A stretch of DNA of 64,000 bases from Rhynchopus sp. YZ270_cl-10 (Eukaryota > Euglenozoa > Diplonemea > Diplonemida > Diplonemidae). The notes under the pieces are model-generated. The model was not told where the DNA came from. It ran no database searches and saw only the letters and a program-made list of their open reading frames with translations. Location: the NCBI GenBank assembly GCA_964035575.1, contig OZ037875.1, forward strand, positions 558,001-622,000. The letters are read 5' to 3'. The position numbers and the translations under genes were made by a program. Positions within the stretch are counted from its first letter, which is position 1. The number at the start of each line of letters is the position of its first letter. Below are positions 45,901 to 55,519 of the stretch, piece by piece.

Positions 45901-48900
45901 CGGTTGTGTTGACAAGCGGTGCATCCGTGGGAATAGCAGTCCATCCAGGCACAAGTGTTTCAGGTGTCTCTGTGCAAGGAGGCTTCGTTTCCTCAACGGC
46001 TTTGCACTTAGTGAAAGAAATGTCCTTGGGAAGGGCAGAATCACCATCAATCCAGGAGTTGTCGCTGCAGTCCTGGTCGGCCACTCCCCATCTCGTCCAC
46101 TTCGACCCGTCCCACACGTGCACATGAGCAACGTACCATCCATCCCACTTCAAGATGTTCGTCCAGTGGTCGTTGTGGTCAATACGCACTTCCTCCAAGT
46201 CGTCAACGCTGAATGGCCCAACAGCCTTCCAGTGCCACACCTCTCCGATGCCTGGGCTGGAGACTGTTCCCTTCGTTGGGAACTTGGCACCACTCTTCGA
46301 AATGAGCTCGATTTCAAAATCCCCGACAGAGTCAGCATCCTGCAGCAGCCCAGTCGAGATGATGACTTCGATGTCGTTACACCTGGAGTACTCAAGGTAC
46401 GACGGGTGTGCCTTGTCCTTGTCGACCCACTCGCCCATTTTGCAGTTCATGTCGGCAATCCCGAAGATCTGCCACCTGTGGTCCTCATCCAGTACCTCCA
46501 CCTTCTCAATGTACCAAGCATTGCTCCCACCGTTGTCGATACGCAGGGTCTCTGCATGCGATGCAGGGAACGGTGCAGTCACCACACGCCAGAATACCTC
46601 GCCACCATCAGGGGTGTGCGCCTTCGCTGTCGATGACTTCACTCCGTTTTTGTCGGAAATAACAATTGGGAAGTCATGGTCGGATCCCGCCAGGAACTGG
46701 TTACCGCTGGTGATGCGAAACTCAATCTGGTATGTCTTGCCTGTGACCGGTGGGGGGACACAGAACTTGTAGTCAAGCACCTTGTGGGCGCCGTTGCCGT
46801 CCACAAACGAAGCGTACGTACAGTCCTGCGAGATGACACCCCACTGCACCCACTCTTTGTTCCCCTTCATCACCATCACCTTCTCAACGTGCCATCCGTC
46901 GTTCCCTGAGCTGTTGATGATCACGTCCGTCAGCTCATCTGCACCGAATGGCGCCGTTGTACGGATGTGTTCGATGTGTCCCTCAGCCGGCGACTTGATC
47001 TTGGGAGATGGCGTCAGTTGCACACCTCCTGCCTTCAGGTCAATGTCAAAGACGTGAACTGAGCTTGCGTATGTGACCATCCCTGTGTGGATCAAGACCT
47101 CGACCGTCTGGCATGCCCCTGGCACGTACGTCAGTCCTGCGTCCGGGAGCACTGCCCCAGCACGGCAGCCGTCGGACTTCACACCAACCATGTTCCAAAT
47201 CATCTGGTCGTTCTCAAGCTCGAGAGAGTCCAGCTCCCACGAGGCAGTTCCCTTGGACACCACAATCTCTGTGATGGTGTTCGAAGAGAAGGGGGACTCA
47301 ATGGTGAGATACTCGTACCCTGCTTTGACTGGAGAGTCCACGTTCGCAACGAGCTCTGTCCCTAAGCTGGACTTCACGGTGATGTCAAACTGATGGACAG
47401 AGGGCGAGTCTTCGACCTTGAGTCTGAGGTTGATCTGGAAGTTGTGCTGCACAGGCTTGCAGTCTGTGAAGGAGAGGTACGTTGGGTGGCTGGAGTCGGC
47501 AGTGGTCTCGCCTCCCATTTCGCAGGACGCACCCCATCCCCACTTCTGCCATTCGTTGGAGGCGTCGAGCACGTGGACGCTCTTGATCTTCCAGTTGTCG
47601 CTGCCGGAGTTGTCGGAGATCTTGACCTCTTTCAGGGACGACACTGAGAACGTGGACACGGCGTGGATGTAGTCAGTGCTGCCAAGGCCCGGTGCGGAGA
47701 CGACGGACTTCGGGTCCGCCTTGCTTGACGCGGAGAGCAGCTCAACGTCGTAGTCTCCTGCCGAGTCGTCGCCTGTGTTGATGTCGGTCACGATGAGGAC
47801 CTGGATCTCGTTACACTTCACGAAATCGTAGGCCTGTCCGTCAATGATCTGGCTCTTCTTGCAGTTACCCTTCACACCCCAGTAGCTCCACACACCGTTC
47901 TCGTCCTCCACCTCAAGACCCTCCACAGCCCATCCATCAATTCCTCCGTGCTCAATGCGGATCGCAGAGAGCTCGCTCACAACAAAGGTAGAGTCCAGTG
48001 CGATGTACTGAGTGCTGCTGGCAGAAGGCGAGAGCACGTTGACGGGAATTGTGTAGTCGTGTTTGACATCAGAGATAGCGGAGATCGGGAAGTTGTTGAT
48101 GGAGCCACCCGTCAGGCCGGGGCCGGTGTGCACACGCACGTTGATCTGCGCGACAATGACCTGCGGGGGTGTGGTGCAGAGGCCGAAGTTGAGCACTTCA
48201 GGGTCACTGCTACCCCAGAAGGGCTTGTAGTCTACCCACGAGCTCTTCTGGCACTTCAACTTCGGGAGTCCCCACCGCTGCCACACATTGTACTCATCCA
48301 TCACCTCAACAGCCTCAACGTACCAGCCATCGATTCCGGCCTCGTCAATCTTCACTTCCGTCAGGTCGTGAACCGGCCACGGAGACACGACACGGATGTG
48401 CTCCATGTCGTACTTGTCAGGGCTCCTGATTTTGGGGTACGGCGTGATCTTCTTGCTGCCAGACTTCAGCTCAATGTCGAAGGTGTGGATCGACCCCGAG
48501 CTCTTGGCCCCACCAGTCGTGACACGCACGTTGATCTCGTGACAGGGAACAAACTCAGCGTACTCCGGGTGGTTCGAGTTTCCGTCGACCCAGGTCGACT
48601 GCTTGCATGTACCCTCAACACCCCAGGTGCGCCAGAAGCCGTCCACATCCTTGACCTCCACCTTCTCGATGTACCACCCATCGTTGCCACCGGTGTCGAT
48701 GCGGACCGATGTGGCCTTCTCGGTGGGGAAGGGCGACCTGTCGAAGACGAGGTACGTCTCTTCGTTCTTGCTTGGCTCGTACACGTTCTTCACCTCGGCT
48801 TTCAGCGAACCTCCAGCGAGGGTGATGGGGAAGGTGTGGTGCGAGTGCGCACTCGCATCACCACCAGTCGTGATGCGCACGTCCACCTCGAACACAGTCT

Positions 48901-51900
48901 GCAGCACAGGGTCACACGGCGACTCTGTCGGAGGCGGGGGTGTGGTACAACGCTCCCAAGTGACATTCTTCGGGTGGGCCGAGTCCTCGTCGATCCACGA
49001 CGACACCTGGCAGCCAAGCGGGATGATACCCCAGGTGTACCACATGCCGTCTGCCTCACGCACCTGCACCTTGTACACGTACCAGCCGTCGAAGGTGAGG
49101 GGGAGGAAACCTTCATTGTGGTCCACTCTCACCTCCGCAAGGTTTGCGACGGTGAACGGTGCGACAGACCTGAAGTGGTCAACCTGGCCAATGTCTGGTG
49201 ACTCCACAAGTTCAGTCGGCGACGTCTTGACGCCTGTGTTAGAGATAAGCTCAACCTTAAAGTCACCGATGGACTTGGCGCCGTCCAGGAGACCAGTGGT
49301 GATGAGGACTTCGATGTCGTGGCACTTGGAGAACTCAAGGTACGACGGGTGTGCCTTGTCCTTGTCGATCCACTCGCTCTTCTTGCAGCCCATGTCCTCA
49401 ACCCCGTACACCTGCCAGATGCCGTTCTCGTCGCGCACTTCAACCATCTCGACAAACCACGCGTTCGTGCCACCGTTGTCAATGCGCAGCTTCTGCACAT
49501 CTGCAGGCGCGAACGGTGCCTTCAGGATACGGTAGAACACTTCGTTCGAAGACGGGCTGTGGGTGTGCGTCACGGCAGACTTCGTCCCCTTGCTGTCGTA
49601 CACGGCAATGGGGAAGTCGTTAGAGGATCCTGCCATGAGCGAATCGCCAGTGGTGATACGCACCTGGATGTCGTACTGCTGCCCGCTCACTGGTGGGACC
49701 GTGCACGCCGAGTACGAGAGCTTTGGGTAGCTGTCGCTCCCAACAGCGCCACCGTCTGTGCAGTCAAGGTCTGTGACACCCCACCTCTCCCAGAGTCCCT
49801 TGTCGCTCTTGACCAGCACTTCTGCGATTTCCCAGTCATCGATGCCGCCGTTGTTGATGACAACCTCTTTGAGGGCTGCCTTGCCGAAGGGTGCTGTGGC
49901 ACGGATGTGGTGGATGCTTGCGGTTGCGGGCCATGCAACGGTGGGCGACGGGTTCGCCTGTGCAGAGGCAGACTTCAGGTCAATGGCAAAGGTGTGTACA
50001 GAGCCGGCGTTGGCAACACCGGCGGTGGTGATGAGAACCTCAATCGTGTTGCACGGGACGTACACCAGCTCAAGGTCATACGGTGCAGCGCCCACAAAGG
50101 CACCCGACTGGCAGTCGTGGTCCTTCAGACCCCACATCTGGTAGATCCCGTTCCCATCCTGCACCTCAAGCGAGTTGACGAACCAGGCAGACGCAATGGC
50201 ACCCTGCTCGATCCTCATCTCAGTGATCTGCGATGCGGTGGAGCTGGCAGACTGCAGAGTAATGTAGTCCTCCTCGTCCTTGTCAGGCGTGTGGAAGACC
50301 TGTGTTGCTGCCTGTGCACCTCCTGCATATGCGGAAAGGGGGAAGGTGTGCGCGTTCGTGGTGTTTCCTGTCGTGATGCGGACGTTGATCTGGTTTGTGC
50401 TCGACGCGGTGAGACAGTTCTTGAAGGAGAGGTACGTTGCGTGTGTGGCGTCGGAGTTTGTCTCACCACCTTCAAGGCATGCGGCGCTGTGGCCCCACTT
50501 CTGCCACTTGCCGTGTACATCAAGCACGGAGACGTACTTGATGTTCCAAGGGTCCATGCCTGCCTGCTTGATCTGGATCTCTGTGAGGTCGGTAGTAGAG
50601 AACGGTGCGGTCGCGTGAACGAAGTACGTCCCAGACATCCTCGGGGCGGACACAACCTGGTTGGGGTCTGCCTGCTGGGCAGCTGCGTGCAGCTCCACTT
50701 CGAAGTCGTCGGCAGATCCATCCGCAGAAGCATCGTTGGTTGCGATCATGACGCGGAGCTCGTTACACTTTGTGAACTCAAGGAACTTCGGGTGCGATGA
50801 GTCTCCGTCAATAGGCGACCCCTTCTTGCAGTTCAGGTTCTGGATTCCCCAGTAGTTCCATGCACCAAACTCGTCCTCCACCTCAAGACCCTCCACCTCC
50901 CACCCGTCAATGCCACCATGCTCAATGCGGATCGAGGTCAGCTCCGACACCTTGAAGGTTGCGTCCAGGGCGACGTACTCTGTGCCACTCGCGCCCGGGC
51001 TTGTAATGTCCACAGGGAGGGTGTAGTCATGTGCAACGTCGGACAGTGCGGAAATCGGGAAGTCGTGGATCGACCCTGCAGCGAGGCCCGGTGCGGTGTG
51101 CACACGAACGTTGATCTGTCCGACGATCACCTGGACAGGTGTCGAGCACGGTCCAAACGACAGCGAGTCAGGGTCCGATCCAAAGAACGGGATCGGGTAG
51201 TCGACCCATGAGCTCTGCTTGCACTTCATGTCTGGCAGCCCCCACACCTGCCAGTTACCGTACTCGTCCTGCACCTCGACGGCCTCAACGAACCAGCCGT
51301 CGACACCACCGTTGTCGATCTTGAGCTCCGTCATCTCGTTAACAGGGAACGGGGACACGACACGGATGTACTCGACATCGTAGTCGTCAGGGCTCTTGAT
51401 CTCTGGGAACGGCTTGATCTTGGTGCTCCCCTTCATGATCTCGACTTCGAAGGTGTGGATCGACCCTGAGTTGGACTTTCCTCCGGTCCTGACACGAACA
51501 TCGATCTCGTGGCACCTGGAGAACTCGAGGAAGCTGGGGTGGTTCGAGTCACCCTCAACCCAGTTCGACTTGCGGCAGTCCATGTCTTCGATACCCCAGA
51601 CACGCCAGCGGCCGTTCTTGTCCATGACCTCGACAGACTGGATGTACCACCCATCGTTTCCACCGTGGTCGATGCGGACCGACGTGGCCTTCTCAGTGGG
51701 GAAGGGCGAGCTTTCAAACACAAGGTACGTCGACACCCCCTGGTCAGGCTCGTGCACGTACTGCAGGGGAGCCTCTTCTCCTGTGAGCGACGACGACACA
51801 GTGATGGGGAAGCTGTGATGCGAGTGCTCCTGTCCCCCGTCGCCAGTCGTGATACGCACATTCACCTGGTACGCCCCCACAGTTGTGCACAGCACAAGCG

Positions 51901-51922
51901 GCAAAAGGTGCCGCAACGCCAT
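39987..51922 (-). CDS. Giant PLAT-like/mucin/cysteine-repeat membrane protein, copy 1
   Basis: Exons 51922-40397 and 40298-39987 give 3945 residues. Signal peptide MALRHLLPLVLCTTVGA. Sixteen PLAT/LH2-like beta-sandwich domains (about 18-1965), each with a VxVRITTG-type first strand and a later IRIDxGGxDGWYIExVEV block ending in a W-x-x-WG-x(5-8)-C motif. They form four pairs, and the eight-domain block occurs twice (period about 2.95 kb). Thr/Pro-rich mucin-like region (about 1980-2345); a cysteine-rich module (about 2347-2505) including GQICEDPDLTTPNDWICKC; a second Thr/Pro region with 30-residue repeats; then 36 units of C-x8-C-x5-C-x-W-[DN]-x5-C (about 2727-3760). Asp-rich linker, one membrane helix (PWWILLLVGLLLLCCLLLAF) and a 103-residue cytoplasmic tail. 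Most likely a heavily O-glycosylated type I surface protein. The PLAT assignment is by pattern, the adhesion role inferred. The start at 51922 opens the signal peptide; in-frame codons upstream lie across a 5' UTR acceptor. Confidence 0.9.
40299..40396 (-). other. Intron of surface-protein gene copy 1
   Basis: Donor GTATGT begins at 40396 and acceptor CACCACAG ends at 40299; 98 nt, phase 0. It joins CCLLLAF of the membrane helix to LLYRKRKNKEADEEK of the tail. The paralogue has an intron of the same length at the same place. Confidence 0.93.
43831..44370 (-). repeat. In-frame 90-bp tandem repeat coding for mucin-like units
   Basis: Six units starting at 43831, 43921, 44011, 44101, 44191 and 44281, each exactly 90 bp. 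They code for 30-residue units around APGNTYAPATTAPDTLVP and TDAPAT. Copy 2 keeps only the C-terminal remnant of this array (TYAPATSAPFTLAPTNAP). Confidence 0.9.
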
Positions 51923-51974
51923 TGCTATCCTTTTTCTTCTCCTTTTCTTTTTGTGTAGTTCAACACAAAATACT

Positions 51975-52039
51975 CTGTGAGGTGCGGTGTTTGTGGGAGG
52001 AGAAAGATGTGGTGTTTGAAAGCAAATGTGGGTACTTAC
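51975..52039 (-). other. Probable 5' UTR acceptor/intron of surface-protein copy 1
   Basis: Acceptor CACCTCACAG ends at 51975, exactly 52 nt before the ATG. A donor-like GTAAGT starts at 52039. This may be a 65-nt cis-intron, or the acceptor may receive a trans-spliced leader. The same acceptor stands exactly 52 nt before the ATG of copy 2. Confidence 0.55.
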
Positions 52040-52662
52040 AGCTGTGTCCCCCACCGTGGTAATGAGCTTGGGAAGAAAACCCTCTTCGGCTTAGAGCGTG
52101 GCTTGCAACATCCTTGTCATGCAAACTGCCGCTGGTTAGCTCTGGCCTGCCCCCCGCGCAAGGTCTAGGATCTGCATCTTAAAGTGCGCTGCACAATACA
52201 CTGCAACGATGCTTCGATGGCATGCTCCATGCAAACTCTTGGGCACATAATATGGTTCTCAAATGGCAGAACAATGGGAAGGGTTACAAAAGGGTGGGGG
52301 GGGTGGGGTACGATATTTTATCTTCTTATGATCAAAAGCATCTAAAAACAAAACTGAAACCACAGTGTGCAAACCCGACTCGAACTGTTTGCTCACCCAC
52401 AGTGTCATCTCGTTTCCCGTGCAATACAAGGGGAAAGGAAGCATGACAGCAACAGAGGTAACAGAGGTTTTTGAATTCGAGACTTTTTTTTTGTTGACAA
52501 AGGACAAGAGAATCATAAAGAAGAGCAACACGCCGGTTGGGTGTGTGCAAAGCAAAAGCATGTATGGGGGTTGAAAGGGAAAAGCTTTGTGATAAACTGG
52601 TACAGAACTGAGGAGTTCGCGCCCCCAATGTACCCCAAATGCAACAAAAAAAAAAAAACTGT

Positions 52663-52725
52663 AGTTGTTGATGCAGGCACCTCCGACTGACCCACGTACA
52701 ATGCTAGCCATCCGGATGAAAGCAG
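52663..52725. repeat. Dispersed repeat family C, copy 3
   Basis: GTTGTTGATGCAGGCACC, CTCCGACTGACCCACGTAC and GCCATCCGGATGAAAGC; the closest match is 36784-36830. Confidence 0.75.
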
Positions 52726-52774
52726 AAATACCTAGCGACCAACAACAATAGATAAAAAGGAAACCTAATGACTT

Positions 52775-52825
52775 GCCCGTACCGTAAGAGAACGAGGGCG
52801 GTTCACAACCGCTCGTCAGCCGAAA
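52775..52825. repeat. Family D fragment, copy 3
   Basis: CCGTACCGTAAGAGAACG followed by GCGGTTCACAACCGCTCG matches the right half of 14165-14290. The stem here is GCGGTT-CAC-AACCGC. Confidence 0.65.
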
Positions 52826-52836
52826 ATAAACCATTG

Positions 52837-53005
52837 TATTACCGGTACTCCTTAACGCTTTCCACCCTCTGAGGGACCCGGGTGCACTCGGCAGAGACAC
52901 TTGGGTGGTTTTGGTGTTTTCATAAAGCTACCAAAACCGCCCTCGTGCCTCTCCCACGTGGTACCGGACCCCTCCGTGCGTAAAGCGTTTATGATTACCG
53001 GTAAT
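52837..53005. repeat. Long imperfect hairpin (about 85-nt arms) at the duplication edge
   Basis: The left arm begins TATTACCGGTA and passes AACGCTTT, GAGGGACCC, and GGTGGTTTTGGT. The right arm in reverse complement shows TATTACCGGTAAT, AACGCTTTACG, GGAGGGGTCC and GGCGGTTTTGGT in the same order. The arms meet almost without a loop near 52921. By eye roughly two thirds of positions pair. It ends about 10 bp from where homology with unit 1 starts (53014). It may be a foldback element or a structured RNA precursor. Confidence 0.7.
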
Positions 53006-53162
53006 AGATAGCAATTTGAATTGTGCTACAATTACAAGGTCGAAAAAAAAAACACACAAAAATCGAGACGGGTAAAGTTCTTCATACCCCTCTCCTTCCC
53101 AGCGAATTACAAAGCAAAGTAAGGCTCATGAAAGAACTTCTTTTTTTTCGATAGAAGAAAAG

Positions 53163-53246
53163 TTGTTTCATATACTAACTATTCTACTGAATAGATGGTA
53201 TAATAGGGTGCACTAAATGTATCCAAACTTTTTTTTTTAAAACTAA
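53163..53246. mobile_element. Family G insertion absent from unit 1
   Basis: About 84 bp sit between GAAGAAAAG and AAAAGAAAAAAGG. Unit 1 has these two flanks joined near 35473-35490. The inserted part matches 31869-31931, and AAAAG on both sides could be a target duplication, although the region is A-rich. Confidence 0.6.
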
Positions 53247-53669
53247 GAAAAGAAAAAAGGCGTGTTTCTGAGCCTCTTTCTGCGTTCATAAAACTTGGGT
53301 GTTTTTGTTGTTTTTGCCTTATTTTTTTCGCCTCTTTATTGAAAAAACTTTTTAAAAAAAAATATGTATACCTAATCATGGCAGTCTTCTGCTCCCCATG
53401 AGTGGCAGTATTTTTTCTATTAGAAACAACCCACAATCAGATGAGGTGTATGTTTTCCATTTCCGATAACGAAAATAGATTTAATTGTGAGCAAAATTTA
53501 AAAAAAAACAAAAAAAAAAAAAAAACAAAAAAAAAAACAAATAGGATGGAGGGAGGTGAGAATTAATCTCTTGAAATTGAATTCAATAAATTAATCTCGG
53601 AAGGGATGGTTTGACTTGCATTTTTTTTCCTTTTACTTTGTACTTTTCTTTTTACTTTTCTTTTTTATT

Positions 53670-54174
53670 CAGGGTTTCCGCCAGGATTTGGGATTTCAGG
53701 AATTGGGGGGGACCATCAAAAAAAACCCCCCAAAAATGTTTTTTTCTCCCCACAATAGCGGTCGTCGCGCGCTTCGCGCGCGCCTTCCTGTAAGCCGCAG
53801 AGTGGAGAGGCGAAGGGTGTGACAACCGTGGGAGTCTCCTTCTTGACAGCAAAGACAAGTCTGCTCTGCCGCAGCGTTGACGCAACTTGTTGGGTTTTAG
53901 CGCCAGTCTTTTTTAGCACCAGGTTTGATAGCAGCCGTGTTAAGCTTCACAGCTGTGTTGTCTGGTAGAGGTAGGTAAGGGGTCTTGCGAGAGTAGATGA
54001 TGGTATTTGCTTTTTTCATTGTATGGCACTACACAGTCAATACAGTGCTACAGATGGAATATGTCAAAGTGAATGTACTCATCGCTTGCACCGAAGCCAT
54101 CCGGATTTTTTCTGGAAAAAATATTGGGGGGATCATGGTCCCCGGTCCATGCGATGCCCTTGGCGGAAACTCTC
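53670..54174. mobile_element. 505-bp insertion with inverted ends, hAT-like
   Basis: The left end CAGGGTTTCCGCCAGG and the right end in reverse complement GAGAGTTTCCGCCAAGGG match. Farther in, GGGGACCAT and CCCCCCAA also recur in inverted order over about 60-75 bp. Unit 1 has only T-rich sequence at the equivalent place (about 35870-35900), so this arrived in unit 2 after the duplication or was lost from unit 1. The flanks TTTTTATT and TTTTTTGT could be an imperfect 8-bp target duplication. CAGGG ends and an 8-bp target would suit hAT, which is tentative. No transposase is encoded. Confidence 0.6.
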
Positions 54175-54734
54175 TTTTTTGTTTTTTTTGTTTTTACTTC
54201 CCTTATTAAGTGCGATTAAAGCAAACTTGAAAGATAAATATGTTCGACAGAGCACACCTAGCTTAGAAGAAACCTAATGGGAGGAAACAGAAAAGGCCAA
54301 ACAAACTGTTGGGTTCATTTTTTTTTTTTTTTTGATAACATACACTACCCGTTTTCCATTCTGGATAGAAGGGCTATCAACTTTTGTTTTTTTTTTTGTT
54401 GGCTGAGTTCTTCGTGTTATTCTATTGTTGTGGTTTGTTTTGTTTTGTTTTGTATTGTTTTTTCTCTTTTTCTTGTTCTTGTATCGACAAACCCCCACCA
54501 AAGCAGGTTCTGTACACAATGTTGGCCGAAGGGCTTTTTGTACTATAAAATGAAAACAATCTGTTGAAACAAAAGAACAGTGCAGCTGCTGTTGGCTTTC
54601 TGCACCCTATCTTAATACAACTGTATATATTATGGTTTTTTTTTTTCGCATATGAGGGAGAGAACTTTTAAAATTAAAAAAAAGTGAACAACCCACAAAG
54701 GGGTAATTCTGTATGAAAAAAAAAAAGAAGAATA

Positions 54735-54865
54735 AATAAAATTGACATTGAAATACAAAAACCTTCTCGTGAACAGTGTACCTTGGTACATGACCGTCTG
54801 TACCGGGGGTGGACACCCAACCATGCAGTCCTACATCCATTTCGTGGTTTACATATCATACGTGC
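54735..54865. repeat. Dispersed repeat family B, copy 3
   Basis: About 120 bp matching the copy in calpain-like intron 2 (26630-26755). It sits where unit 1 has about 2.9 kb of other sequence. Confidence 0.78.
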
Positions 54866-55519
54866 TACTCCTGACTCATCAGCCAGAGGAACAGGGATCA
54901 TTGCAAACACAGGGACATAAATCCTTCGAAAAAAATGTTATACAGTGAAAGAGTGCCAATGGCACTTTACACAGATATTTTTTTTTTCGAAATATCGGCT
55001 GATATAGTGCGAGCACTGAGATGTGCGTTACACTATGGTCACTTATTTTTTTTGCAGATCAATGTACACAATAAAGGGGGGAAACTTGAAATAATCAATG
55101 TGCTTTACAGAACATAAAACACCCTTTCAAAAAAAGAAATAATATCCTTGAAGTGCTGAAGCACTTCGAAGACCGCACTTACCTGCGCGTGAACACATCC
55201 CAGAGGGAAAAAATGGGTTGGTTGTGTGAGTCTGTTATTTTTCTACAAATGTGTGCCTCTTTAAAAAAAAAAAATACCTTTTTTTAGTTTGAGAAACAAC
55301 AATAAGATCAAAGGGAGCGATAAGGAAGGGACATGGGGAATAGGGAAGGGGAAGGGAAAGGGAAACGCTCGTTCGAAAAAAATCGCTTTTCGAACGCGCG
55401 TTCGACAAAAAAAACTGGAACGCCCTACATTTCCTGAAAACGCCCTGCTATGGAAAATCCCGTGAAACACATAAACAACGTTGCGTGGTGATGGGGGACG
55501 GTGGCGATCACATTAGAAC

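Larger units (their letters stand above)
35322..52004. repeat. Segmental duplication, unit 1 (gene plus 3' flank)
   Basis: Homology with 53014-62335 is seen in three blocks in the same order: 35322-36375 with 53014-54685; 39290-39735 with 54930-55365; and the genes with their 5' UTR ends. The 36.4-39.3 kb part is replaced in unit 2 by about 240 bp that hold a family B repeat. The difference in size (16.7 against 9.3 kb) comes mostly from the PLAT array and from this segment. Confidence 0.88.
52040..55519. other. Spacer between the two surface-protein genes
   Basis: No gene seen. Left to right: family C copy 3, a family D piece, the long hairpin at 52837-53005, and then unit 2 of the duplicated 3' flank with its own insertions (53163-53246, 53670-54174 and a family B copy near 54735). 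Confidence 0.75.

Noticed and set aside
51923-52054. N-terminal extension of surface-protein copy 1 upstream of 51922
   Set aside because: It is Lys/Arg-rich, crosses a conserved acceptor, and would bury the signal peptide. Copy 2 starts at the equivalent ATG.
52360-52400. tRNA T-arm-like sequence (GTTCGAGTC on the minus strand)
   Set aside because: The flanking bases do not form a 5-bp T stem and no acceptor or anticodon arms are present.
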